NCBI GenBank assembly: GCA_015709595.1
Contig: CP054178.1
Location: 2,237,205-2,301,204 of the forward strand
DNA length: 64,000 bases
Source: Phycisphaeraceae bacterium
Lineage (GTDB): Bacteria; Planctomycetota; Phycisphaerae; Phycisphaerales; SM1A02
Reading direction: 5' to 3'
Shown here: in pieces, positions 17,275 to 25,496 of the stretch
Position numbering within the stretch: position 1 is the stretch's first letter
How the letters are laid out: the number at the start of each line of letters is the position of its first letter
Notes under the pieces: generated by a model
Databases searched by the model: none
Seen by the model: the letters and a program-made list of their open reading frames with translations, nothing else
Told to the model about the DNA's origin: nothing
Translations under genes and position numbers: made by a program

Positions 17275-17705
17275 TTTCGATCCTTTCCTGCACAGAGGAC
17301 ATCACAGCCGGCCGGCCGGAACGCCCGGGGCAAGGTTCGACGCGACCACCGCGCTCCCTGCGAGGAGCCACGACGGTCATCCACGATCCCACTCTGCACA
17401 GGAACCCGGAAGACCCGAAAGTTTCCCCCCGGAAACCCCATTGGGTGACCCCAAGCCACCCATCATGCCCGCCAAAGACGTGAGCGGGCAGTCGAACCCC
17501 GGCTGCCGTGAGACATGCCAAGGAACTCGATCAACGTACCACGAACCAATCTGCTGTCCAGACATTCTCGGACAAGTTGCACGATTTTTTTGCGTTTTTT
17601 GGGGAACCCGGTTTTTGCTGGTCCCAGGGCCGCCCCGTCGTGACTCCGGGCGACCTCCATGAACGGATTCCCGGCGTGGACATGACGCAACGTATTCATG
17701 TGCAA
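17275..17705. other. Intergenic region upstream of prepilin 3
   Basis: 431 bases between prepilin 3 and the CorC-like gene, both on the minus strand. On that strand there are two A-tracts (near 17583-17601, CAAAAAACGCAAAAAAATC) that could be an UP-like element, followed by TTGTCC and an imperfect inverted repeat TGTCC/GGACA. No complete promoter or terminator could be assigned, and no gene is supported. Confidence 0.35.
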
Positions 17706-19004
17706 TCACTTAGGGCCGGCATCCCCGTTTCCGGGAGGGACCGTTTCGGGTGCTGACGTGAGCAGTTCGATCGCCACACGCTTCACATGCGTGCGACTGG
17801 CCGACAGCACCTTGAAGCGGACCTGCGGGGTTTCGATCACTTCCCCCGTCTCCGGAACGCGCCCCGCCTGGGCCAGCAGAAACCCGGCCAGGGTGTCGAA
17901 GTCGTCATCCTCGGGGAGAGTCAGTCCCAAACGTTCGTTGAGATCGTAAATGTAGAAGCGCCCGTCGGCTTCGGCATGCCGCTCATCCAAGACGGTGAGC
18001 GTGGGCAGTTGATCGCTCTCCGGCTCGTGCTCGTCGTGAATCTCGCCCACGATTTCCTCCAGCACGTCTTCAATGGTCACCAGCCCGGACGTGCCGCCGT
18101 ACTCGTCGATCACGATCGCCAGGTGCACCTCGCTGCGCTGGAAGTCGGAGAGCAGCTCCGCCACGGGTTTCGTTTCGGGAACGATGATCGGCTTCCGCAG
18201 CAGGGGAGTGAGTGAAAAGTTCTCGGGCTCCTCGCCAAGGTATCGCACCAGGTCCTTCACATAGAGAATGCCGACGATGTGGTCGAGCGATCCCTGGTAG
18301 ACGGGAATTCTCGAGTGCCCCGCCTTGCGGATGAAGGCGCGGATGGTGACGAGGTCATCGGTCATTTCGATCCCCTCGATGTCGGTGCGAGGGGTCATGA
18401 TCTCCGAGACTTCCGTGGAGCGGAACTCCACCACGTTCTCAAGCATGGCGGCGGCCTGGGGTTCGAGCGCGCCTTCCAGGTGGGTGTCCTCGATGGAGCG
18501 CAGCAGCTCCGCCTCGGCCTCGTCGGGTCGCGGCGTGGCGCCGCTGAGCCGGCGCACCGCCTCATCAACGAATGAGAGAATCCGCGAGGCGGGACGGCCG
18601 ACCCACGCCGCTAGCCGCAGCATCGGCAGGGCGCCGATGATCATCCCCACTCCCGCGTGCTCGGCCAGGGCGAGCGCCAGCACCGTGGTGAAGAGCCAGA
18701 TGCACACCACCGAGACGGCGCCGGCGATGAGCAGTCCTCTCACCTCCAGCACGGCGCCCTCACCGACGCCCACCACGTCCACCAGCACCAGGGCGAAGAA
18801 GCCGACGCGACAGCATGCCCGCAGGAACGACAGCGTCATCAGCATCGATCCCCGCTGTCGGATCACCCACTCCGCCCGTTCCGGCGTGCCGCGGGCTTCA
18901 AGCCGCTCCGCCAGCGCGGCGCGGCGCTTGGTCTGCAGCGCCAGCACCAGGGCGGCCAGATAGGTGCCCAACGCGAGCGTCAGGATGGTCGCAAACATGA
19001 GCAT
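17706..19004 (-). CDS. CorC/HlyC-type membrane protein with CBS domains
   Basis: A 432-residue hemolysin-like/CNNM-type protein of the YbeX-CorC-TlyC group, linked in other bacteria to Mg2+/Co2+ transport or resistance. The N-terminal part (residues 1-130) has about three hydrophobic segments. 'SEIMTPRTDIEGIEM' near residue 205 opens a CBS-domain pair that includes 'SRIPVYQGSLDHIVGILYVK' and 'VIDEYGGTSGLVTIEDVLEE'. The C-terminal CorC_HlyC domain carries 'GRFYIYDLNERLGLTLPEDD' and 'DFDTLAGFLL'. It starts 6 bases after ybeY stops, the classic ybeY-ybeX pairing, with its ribosome site inside the end of ybeY. Confidence 0.9.
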   Translation of the reverse strand: MLMFATILTLALGTYLAALVLALQTKRRAALAERLEARGTPERAEWVIRQRGSMLMTLSFLRACCRVGFFALVLVDVVGVGEGAVLEVRGLLIAGAVSVVCIWLFTTVLALALAEHAGVGMIIGALPMLRLAAWVGRPASRILSFVDEAVRRLSGATPRPDEAEAELLRSIEDTHLEGALEPQAAAMLENVVEFRSTEVSEIMTPRTDIEGIEMTDDLVTIRAFIRKAGHSRIPVYQGSLDHIVGILYVKDLVRYLGEEPENFSLTPLLRKPIIVPETKPVAELLSDFQRSEVHLAIVIDEYGGTSGLVTIEDVLEEIVGEIHDEHEPESDQLPTLTVLDERHAEADGRFYIYDLNERLGLTLPEDDDFDTLAGFLLAQAGRVPETGEVIETPQVRFKVLSASRTHVKRVAIELLTSAPETVPPGNGDAGPK

Positions 19005-19010
19005 GAACGG

Positions 19011-19649
19011 TCACTTCCGAGCGCCGCGCCCCCGGCGACGCGAACCGTCCGCCGGGCCATCGGCCCCCTCCGGGCGGTAAATCGCGCCCACGCCGATGGC
19101 CCGCAGCACGCGGTCCTCCTCTTCGTGCATGGCGGCGGCTCCGGACTCGGTGCGGTCATCAAAATCCCCGCAGTGGAGCAGCCCATGCACCGCGTAGAGA
19201 AGCAGCTCCCGGTTCAGGTCATGCCCGATTTCGGCAGAGCGACGGGCGGCCTCGTCCGCACAGACGACGATCTCCACCTCAATGGCGATATCCTCGGCGG
19301 GTGTGCCGGACGACCGCTCCGTCAGGTCGAACGTCAGGACATCCGTGGTGGTAGGGTCGTTCAGATGCGCCTGATGCAGATCGCGCATCAACTCGTCGCC
19401 GATGATGAACACGTGAACCGACCCGAATCGCTCCGGCCGCGTCATCACCGCCGCCTTCAGGCGATCGCCAAGCCAAGCCGCGTTGACCGCATGAGCCAGC
19501 CCAGGCGCCACGGTGATCTGCACGATGTCCGACTCCCTTTCGACGGAACTCGAAGGGTCGGGATCCGCGGCGTCGGATGAGCCATCCAGCCCCGTCGAGG
19601 ACAGGGATGCGGCGGACTGGATCGAGGATGGCGAGGTTCCTTCAGGCAT
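19011..19649 (-). CDS. ybeY: Endoribonuclease YbeY
   Basis: YbeY is a zinc-dependent single-strand endoribonuclease needed for 16S rRNA 3'-end maturation and ribosome quality control. The core 'TTTDVLTFDLTE' and the metal motif 'YAVHGLLHCGDFDD' followed by 'MHEEEDRVL' are recognisable. The third zinc-ligand His of the HGxLHxxGxDH signature is Asp here. An N-terminal low-complexity stretch of about 45 residues precedes the fold, so the true start may be further in; the ATG at 19649 is preferred over an in-frame TTG six bases upstream. The product is 212 residues against about 155 usually. It is coupled to the CorC-like gene. Confidence 0.82.
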   Translation of the reverse strand: MPEGTSPSSIQSAASLSSTGLDGSSDAADPDPSSSVERESDIVQITVAPGLAHAVNAAWLGDRLKAAVMTRPERFGSVHVFIIGDELMRDLHQAHLNDPTTTDVLTFDLTERSSGTPAEDIAIEVEIVVCADEAARRSAEIGHDLNRELLLYAVHGLLHCGDFDDRTESGAAAMHEEEDRVLRAIGVGAIYRPEGADGPADGSRRRGRGARK

Positions 19650-19757
19650 GGTCAAGCTGCGCTGCGGCGAATCCGCCGCCGGTCAGCGCACCATGATACA
19701 GGAGGTGTCAGACCCGGTAAACAACGGGTGACGATCCCTTCCCTTCACGTGGGAGCG

Positions 19758-22046
19758 TTACCACCCCAGCGCCCCCAGCACGTTGCTGTAATCGTCGGTC
19801 CAGACTCGTCCCGGCTCGGATCGAGGCGTGCTCCAGGCCCAGCCGAATCGCCTCGATCGCAGGAATGACAGGTCGTCCGGCTCGGCGGCGAGCGCCATCC
19901 AGGTCGATGACAGGCGCGCCGGCTGCTGAGGGCCTTTCAGTTGATCGACCAGGTCCTCACGCGTCAGGCACGCCAGCCCCAGCGACCGGGCGGCCCGCTC
20001 CACGACCGGTTCGAGATCGAAGTGGCGGCTGGAGATGTGCAGCAGCAGCACGCCGTCGGGCTTGAGGCGGGACCGGTAGAGCTCGATCGCCTCGCGCGTG
20101 ATGAGATGGATGGGAATGGAATCGCTGCTGAAGGCGTCGATCACCAGCAGGTCGAAGTGCGCCTCGGGCGAACGTGCGAGCGTCCGACGTGCGTCGCCCA
20201 TGACGATCTCGATGGCGGCGCCGCGATTCCGGGCCTCGCGCAGGTAGGTGAAATACCGCGTGTTCTCCGCCAGCCGCTTCACGGCAGGGTCGATCTCGAA
20301 GAAGGTGATGTGCTGACCGGATTCGGCGTGGGCGGCCAGGCCGCCGGTTCCCAGTCCCACGATGCCGATGCGCGCCTCGGGCTTCAACTCCGCCATGGCG
20401 CGGAAGACCTGTCCCGCTGGTCCCGCCACCGAGTAGTAGGATCGCGGGCGGCGCGGTGAAACCGGCTCGTTCGTATCCGGATCGATCTCCTGCCGTCCGT
20501 GCAGCGTGGTGCCGTGGTACAGCTCGTTGAAGGGTCTCAGCCCGCCCCCCTCGTCCTCGTCGATTTCCAGTATGGTGCGGTGAATGGTGTGAACGCCGAA
20601 GAAACTGCGTTCATACTCCACGGCCTTGCCGTGGCTCGCCACGTCGAAGGTAGTGACGGCCATGACCGCGCCAAGCGCCAGTCCGAAGCGCAGCGGACGG
20701 TTGGCGAACAGGTAGCAGGCCATGATGGGCAGCCCGACGATGACCCAGGATCGCGCCGGGCCCCGCGGAAGCTGGACCGCGTCGGCGACCACGATAAGCC
20801 CCCAGACCGCGACGGCCACCGCCAGACCCGTGAGCACGTCGCGCCCCGCGGACATCCACGCGGACCGGGCCAGCACCCGGGCCGGCGGCGGCAGCACCGG
20901 ACCTACGGCCGCCACGCCCAGCACCACGATGATGGGATACTCATACAGACCGGCGAACAGGAGCGGGGCGATCAGGGCGTTGAACACGCCTCCCAGCGCA
21001 CCGCCGACGCTCATCATCAGGTAGAACAGCGTCAGCTGACCCGCCGGCGGGCGCGTGGCGACCAGTTCGCCGTGGCACGCCATGCAGGCGATGAAGAACG
21101 CCAACAGGTGCATGGACACGACCACGATCACCGGCTGGGCCGATTCCGTCGCCAGGAGCAGCACCAGCAGCAGCGCCGAAGGGGGGAAAATCCGCTTCAT
21201 CCATCGATGGGGCAGCCAGGGACGCCGCGCGAACACCAGAATGAACGACAGCAGGTACAGCGCCAGGGGAATCACCCAGAACAGCGGAACCGACGCGAGG
21301 TCGGCCGTGATGTAGGTAGTGACCGCCAGCATCCACGCGGACGGGATGAAGGCCAGAAGCACCCACCGCAGGGCCTGTCGTCCGGACGTTCCGGCGAAGG
21401 TCGCGCCGTCAGCGGCGGGGCGCGCGTCCGCCTCTCTGGCGGGTTCGTCGGGTCGGCTTCGTCGTCTCGTCGCGATGGCGCAGCCGACGGTGAGCGCCGT
21501 CAGCCCGACGTAGCCCGCGCTCCAGCCGACGGACTGCTGAGCCAGCGTGAACAGGGGCTCCACGACGACGGGGTAGGCGAAGAGCGCCAACATGCTCCCC
21601 GCGTTGCTGGCGACATACAGAAAATAGGGATCCTTCGCACGCGGATGATCGGTCGCGCTGAACCATCGCTGGAGCAGGGGCGCGCCCGCGGAGAGGGCGA
21701 AGAACGGTCCGCCGATCATCACCGTCAGCGCCCCGAGCAGCCACCAGATGGGGGTGCCCTCGACGGGCGGATTCCACGCCGCATCCACCGCCGGGGGCAG
21801 GAGCAGCAGGGGAGCGCCCAGAACGGCCAGATGCACCAGTGGCTGGCGTCGGACGCCCAGGCGGCGGGTGCTCTCGTGGGCGTAGAGGTATCCGCCCAGC
21901 AGGGCCGCCTGGAAGAACATCATGCAGGTGATCCAGACCGCCGGCGTGCCGCCCAGCACCGGCAGCAGTTGCCGCGCGATGAGCGGCTGCACCAGGAAGA
22001 GCAGGAACGAGCCGAGGAACACCGTCACCGTGAACAGCGCGAGCAC
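19758..22046 (-). CDS. Fused membrane transporter/spermidine synthase-like protein
   Basis: A 762-residue protein with an N-terminal membrane half of many hydrophobic segments (residues 1 to about 500) and a C-terminal Rossmann methyltransferase-like domain typical of spermidine synthase: 'IGIVGLGTGGLAAHAESGQH', 'TFFEIDPAVKRLAENTRYFT', 'FDLLVIDAFSSDSIPIHLIT'. Such fused MFS/spermidine-synthase-like proteins are widespread, but their substrate is not established. GTG at 22046 is chosen because GGAGGATTC precedes it and it begins directly with the first membrane helix ('LALFTVTVFLGSFLLFLVQP'); an upstream TTG would add 25 arginine-rich residues. No polyamine gene lies nearby. Confidence 0.8.
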   Translation of the reverse strand: MLALFTVTVFLGSFLLFLVQPLIARQLLPVLGGTPAVWITCMMFFQAALLGGYLYAHESTRRLGVRRQPLVHLAVLGAPLLLLPPAVDAAWNPPVEGTPIWWLLGALTVMIGGPFFALSAGAPLLQRWFSATDHPRAKDPYFLYVASNAGSMLALFAYPVVVEPLFTLAQQSVGWSAGYVGLTALTVGCAIATRRRSRPDEPAREADARPAADGATFAGTSGRQALRWVLLAFIPSAWMLAVTTYITADLASVPLFWVIPLALYLLSFILVFARRPWLPHRWMKRIFPPSALLLVLLLATESAQPVIVVVSMHLLAFFIACMACHGELVATRPPAGQLTLFYLMMSVGGALGGVFNALIAPLLFAGLYEYPIIVVLGVAAVGPVLPPPARVLARSAWMSAGRDVLTGLAVAVAVWGLIVVADAVQLPRGPARSWVIVGLPIMACYLFANRPLRFGLALGAVMAVTTFDVASHGKAVEYERSFFGVHTIHRTILEIDEDEGGGLRPFNELYHGTTLHGRQEIDPDTNEPVSPRRPRSYYSVAGPAGQVFRAMAELKPEARIGIVGLGTGGLAAHAESGQHITFFEIDPAVKRLAENTRYFTYLREARNRGAAIEIVMGDARRTLARSPEAHFDLLVIDAFSSDSIPIHLITREAIELYRSRLKPDGVLLLHISSRHFDLEPVVERAARSLGLACLTREDLVDQLKGPQQPARLSSTWMALAAEPDDLSFLRSRRFGWAWSTPRSEPGRVWTDDYSNVLGALGW

Positions 22047-22205
22047 GAATCCTCCGAACCTCCTACGGGGGCAGACCCCGGCGAAACACACGAAAGCCGG
22101 GCGAGAGGATATGCGAGGCAACGCTCCTGTCCTGAGAATCCCGACATGAGGGGGATGGGCTCTGGGGCTTCAGAAACGGGCCCCGTAGACGTGGAGGGTG
22201 GTTAT

Positions 22206-22240
22206 TGGACTCAGAAAGCGCCTGGATTCTGATAGGTCCA
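22206..22240. other. Bulged stem-loop
   Basis: TGGAC-TCAGAA, a 10-base loop, then TTCTGA-TAG-GTCCA: 11 base pairs with a 3-base bulge. It lies between divergent genes and upstream of the promoter at 22284, so it is not a terminator of a visible plus-strand gene. It may be a regulatory or repeat element. Confidence 0.35.
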
Positions 22241-22261
22241 GATCACTCCAGTGGAACCTCG

Positions 22262-22295
22262 CCAGATTTCAGTCGGACCTCGGTTGAAAATCTGG
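22262..22295. promoter_or_regulatory. Inverted repeat overlapping the -35 box (possible operator)
   Basis: CCAGATTT at 22262-22269 and AAATCTGG at 22288-22295 are perfect inverted half-sites spaced by 18 bases; the right half overlaps the last two bases of the TTGAAA -35 box. The position is suitable for a dimeric regulator. Confidence 0.4.
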
Positions 22296-22311
22296 TAGGA
22301 ACGGGTATAGT
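22284..22311 (+). promoter_or_regulatory. Sigma-70-type promoter of PEP-CTERM-like gene
   Basis: TTGAAA (5/6 match to TTGACA) at 22284-22289, 16-base spacer, TATAGT (5/6 match to TATAAT) at 22306-22311, about 80 bases upstream of the ATG at 22394. Confidence 0.6.
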
Positions 22312-22393
22312 CCTGTACGGAGATCCCTGACTGCGTGTGCTTGTCGCCATGCGGAGGGGGAGAGAGGCGACTCAGTCAGGGAGAAAGATCACC

Positions 22394-23173
22394 ATGGCTT
22401 CTGTTCGGGGATGGATGTCGGCAGCGGCGGTTGCGGCCGTCACCACGGTGTCGATGCCGTCGGTTGCCGGCACCGTGTCGTTCACATCGGCGGCCAACAC
22501 GTTCGATGGTCAGCTGCGTCACGCCAACGCGGTGTTCAATCACAGCGGGACGTCGCTGAAAGTGACGCTCTCGAACATCGGCGGCGACGTCACCAAGCCG
22601 GTCGGCATTCTGACCGCGCTGTTCTTCGACTACACCGGTCCTGGCTCGATCACCAAGGTGACCAACGGCGCGACCGTGGCGCCGGGCTCGAGCGTCGTCC
22701 ACTTCACGTCGAATCCGAGCAACGTGTCGGGCGAGTGGGCGTTTCGCAGTGACCTGGCTCCCTCGACCGATCGACCCCAGTTCGGCATCAGCTCCGCGGG
22801 GTTCGGTCTGTTCGGCCCCGGCGATCGGTTCGGCACGACGAACCTGCAAGGGCCCGCTTCTCCCAACGGCCTTCAGTTCGGCATCACCTCGATCAACGAC
22901 AACATCAACACAGGCAATACGCCCGTGACCGGCGCGAATGCGCTGATCAAGCACGCCGTGGTCTTTGAGTTCACGGTGTCCACGCTCTTTGACCTGACGA
23001 AGATTCTGAACGTCGGGTTCCAGTACGGCACCGCGCTGAACGAGGGATACAACCCGGGCGAGCCGGACAATCCACCTCCGCCTCCGGTGGTTCCCGTTCC
23101 GCCGGCCTTCGGGCTCGGCGTGCTGGGTCTGCTGGGCGTCGGTCTGGCTCGTCGGCGGCTGTCAAAGCGCTGA
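22394..23173 (+). CDS. Secreted protein with PEP-CTERM-like sorting signal (1)
   Basis: A 259-residue exported protein. An N-terminal signal peptide ('SAAAVAAVTTVSMPSVAG') is followed by a beta-rich body without recognised catalytic motifs. The C-terminus has the tripartite sorting pattern: 'PVVPVPPAF', a hydrophobic helix 'GLGVLGLLGVGLA', and a basic end 'RRRLSKR'. Proteins with this tail are usually processed by an exosortase and become surface or extracellular; no exosortase gene is in the window. The start is set by the signal peptide and a GGGAG-type ribosome site; the preceding frame reads as non-signal residues. A good promoter and inverted repeat lie upstream. Confidence 0.72.
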   Translation: MASVRGWMSAAAVAAVTTVSMPSVAGTVSFTSAANTFDGQLRHANAVFNHSGTSLKVTLSNIGGDVTKPVGILTALFFDYTGPGSITKVTNGATVAPGSSVVHFTSNPSNVSGEWAFRSDLAPSTDRPQFGISSAGFGLFGPGDRFGTTNLQGPASPNGLQFGITSINDNINTGNTPVTGANALIKHAVVFEFTVSTLFDLTKILNVGFQYGTALNEGYNPGEPDNPPPPPVVPVPPAFGLGVLGLLGVGLARRRLSKR

Positions 23174-23398
23174 TCGGGCTGTTGATCGGCCTTCATTTCG
23201 TCACCATTCCGGCGTGTCGGCACGGGCGATCCGTGTGACGGGCTGCGCCTTGGGTGATGGTCGTCGGTCTGTGCGACGGGCCGCCTGCGGGGTCGGCCAT
23301 CATCTCGACGTTTCCTGTATACTCGCCCTGCCGGTAGCCCGTCGGGACGGGGTCCGGCCACGGAGGGGCCGACTGCTCCTGAGGGTTGTTGTTCGCGC

Positions 23399-25156
23399 AT
23401 GGAAGTGGTCAAGGGCATTCCGGTCTCGCCCGGCGTGGTCATCGGCAAGGCGTTCATCCTCGACTACGCGGATGAACGGGTGCCCTATCGCACGGTACCG
23501 GCCGGCGACGTCCCCCGCGAGCTGAATCGACTGGCCAAAGCCCTCCGAGACGCCGCGGACGAGTTGACCGTGCTCCGCGATCGAACCGCCGCGGAACTGG
23601 GCAAGGAGCCGGCCCGCATCTTCGAGTTCCATCTCGGCCTGCTCAACGATGTCTCCCTCATCGGTCCCATCCGCGACCGGATCGAGAAGGAGCGGGTGAC
23701 GGCGGAGTTCGCGGTGGCCGACGCCTTCCGACGACTGGCCGAGCAGTTCCGCGGCATGGGCAGTGAGGTGTTTCGCCAGAAGGCGAATGACGTGCTTGAC
23801 CTGGATCGCCGGGTGCTGGGCAAGCTGCTGGGGCAGTCGGAGAGCCGGGTGCAGCACCTGTCCGAGCCGGTGGTGATCGTCGCGCACGAACTCACACCCT
23901 CGCAGGCGGCTTCGCTGGAGCGTTCAAAGATACTGGCGTTCGCGACCGATGCCGGCGGACGCACCAGCCACACATCCATCGTGGCCAAGGCGATGGAGAT
24001 TCCCGCGGTGGTGGGCTGCCAGAACGTGTCGCTCAACGTCAACGAGGGCGATTCCATCATCGTGGACGGCGATCGCGGGCTGGTCATTCTGCGTCCGGAC
24101 CCTGAGACGCTGGTTCAGTACGAGGCGTTCCAGCGGCAGATGGCGGATTTTCGGGTGGGAATGCGCGAGTTCGCCGCGCTCGAACCGACCACGCGGGACG
24201 GAACGCGCATCTCGCTCATGGGCAACATCGAGTTCCCCGAGGAAGTGGAGGCCCTGGTGCGCAACGGCGCGGACGGGGTCGGGCTGTACCGCACCGAGTT
24301 CCTGTACCTGACCGCCCACGAGGATCCCACCGAGGACACGCAGTACAGGGCCTATCGCCAGTGCGTGGATCTGCTCAAGGGCCGACCGCTGACGATCCGC
24401 ACCCTCGATCTGGGAGCGGACAAGTACACGCAGGAGCAGCAGGTGGAGCCGGAGCGGAATCCCGCCTTGGGCTGCCGGGGGGTGCGCTACTGCCTGCGTC
24501 ACCTGGGCGTCTTCAAGCGTCAGTTGCGGGCCATCCTGCGAGCCAGCGCGTTCGGCCCGATCAAGGTGATGTTCCCCCTGGTCACGAACGTGCTGGAGCT
24601 GCGTCACGCTCGCATGGTGGTGAACGACGTGATGGAGGAACTGTCGGAGGAGGGCGTACCCTACGACAAGGATCTGAAACTGGGCATCATGATCGAGGTG
24701 CCCAGCGCCGCGCTCATGGCCAAGACGCTGGCGCGGGAGGTATCGTTCATGTCCATCGGGACAAACGACCTCATTCAGTACACCCTGGCGGTGGACCGGG
24801 GCAACGAGCGCGTGGCCAACCTGTACTCGGCGGCCAATCCGGCGGTGCTGCAGCTGGTCAAGCAGACGGTGCGGGCAGGCAAGCACTACGGCATCGAAAC
24901 GAGCATCTGCGGCGAGATCGCGGGTGAGGTCACCTACACCATGTTGCTGATCGGGTTCGGCCTGCGTACACTATCGCTTGTGCCGTCCCAGATTCCGCAG
25001 GTCAAGCGATTGATCCGTTCGGTCGATATAGGTACCTGTGAGCGCCTCGCCCGCAAGGTCGGGTCGTTCGAGTCTGAGCGGCAGATCGTGAACTTTCTGC
25101 GTGAGCAGACACGGAAGGTCTTTCCCGAGGCGTTCGGCGGTTGGTCCGCCGAGTGA
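23399..25156 (+). CDS. ptsI: Phosphoenolpyruvate-protein phosphotransferase (enzyme I)
   Basis: Enzyme I transfers phosphate from PEP to HPr at the head of the PTS. The phosphohistidine is H191 in 'GGRTSHTSIVAKAMEIPAVV' (E. coli H189) and the catalytic Cys is C504 in 'SICGEIAGE' (E. coli C502). The N-terminal HPr-binding helices, the 'GVGLYRTEFLYL' barrel motif near residue 295 and 'SIGTNDLIQYTLAVDRGNE' near 452 are all present. The 585-residue length is normal; it lacks the N-terminal GAF domain of the nitrogen-type paralogue PtsP. No HPr or EII gene is adjacent. A TATACT at 23318-23323 may be the -10 box, but its -35 is poor. Confidence 0.95.
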   Translation: MEVVKGIPVSPGVVIGKAFILDYADERVPYRTVPAGDVPRELNRLAKALRDAADELTVLRDRTAAELGKEPARIFEFHLGLLNDVSLIGPIRDRIEKERVTAEFAVADAFRRLAEQFRGMGSEVFRQKANDVLDLDRRVLGKLLGQSESRVQHLSEPVVIVAHELTPSQAASLERSKILAFATDAGGRTSHTSIVAKAMEIPAVVGCQNVSLNVNEGDSIIVDGDRGLVILRPDPETLVQYEAFQRQMADFRVGMREFAALEPTTRDGTRISLMGNIEFPEEVEALVRNGADGVGLYRTEFLYLTAHEDPTEDTQYRAYRQCVDLLKGRPLTIRTLDLGADKYTQEQQVEPERNPALGCRGVRYCLRHLGVFKRQLRAILRASAFGPIKVMFPLVTNVLELRHARMVVNDVMEELSEEGVPYDKDLKLGIMIEVPSAALMAKTLAREVSFMSIGTNDLIQYTLAVDRGNERVANLYSAANPAVLQLVKQTVRAGKHYGIETSICGEIAGEVTYTMLLIGFGLRTLSLVPSQIPQVKRLIRSVDIGTCERLARKVGSFESERQIVNFLREQTRKVFPEAFGGWSAE

Positions 25157-25496
25157 CTCGGTGTTCGTGCGGCCTCGCGGCGCCGCCTCTGGGCGGGCGC
25201 GACGGCCCGCGGCGCCGATGACGACCTCGGAACAAACGAACAGGCCGCCGCGCCGTCGTCGGGACGGTTGCCCGGATGAGCCCCCGCCTCGCGGGAGAGC
25301 CCCGGGTGGACCGAAACGCGGGCCGGCGTGCGGCATCCGCGAAGCATCGCCCTCGTGAGGAATCTCAGAACCCCGACACCCCGTCGGCAGACCAGCAGCC
25401 AGCCCCCGCCCCGCGCCACGTCGCGGTCGGCGGGCGCGGTCGGCTTGTCCACTCACAGCGGTCGATCTCGCGGCGCACTCATGGAGTACGCATCGC
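25157..25496 (+). other. Long GC-rich leader between ptsI and rne
   Basis: 340 bases, very GC-rich, with no gene supported on either strand and no clear terminator or promoter. It probably contains the long 5' leader of the RNase E/G gene; in enterobacteria the RNase E leader mediates autoregulation, but no comparable structure was established here. Confidence 0.35.

Larger units (their letters stand above)
22047..22393. other. Divergent intergenic region with promoter and hairpin
   Basis: About 350 bases between the minus-strand transporter/spermidine-synthase gene and the plus-strand PEP-CTERM-like gene. It contains a stem-loop (22206-22240), an inverted repeat (22262-22295) and a sigma-70-type promoter (22284-22311), listed separately. 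No gene. Confidence 0.6.

Noticed and set aside
14803-17448. Long plus-strand frames antisense to prepilins 2 and 3
   Set aside because: The opposite strand carries clear prepilin proteins; repeats of antisense frames reflect the gene duplication only.
20499-22232. A 577-codon plus-strand frame
   Set aside because: Antisense to the transporter/spermidine-synthase-like gene; its residues are low-complexity Gln/Arg/Gly and show no homology.
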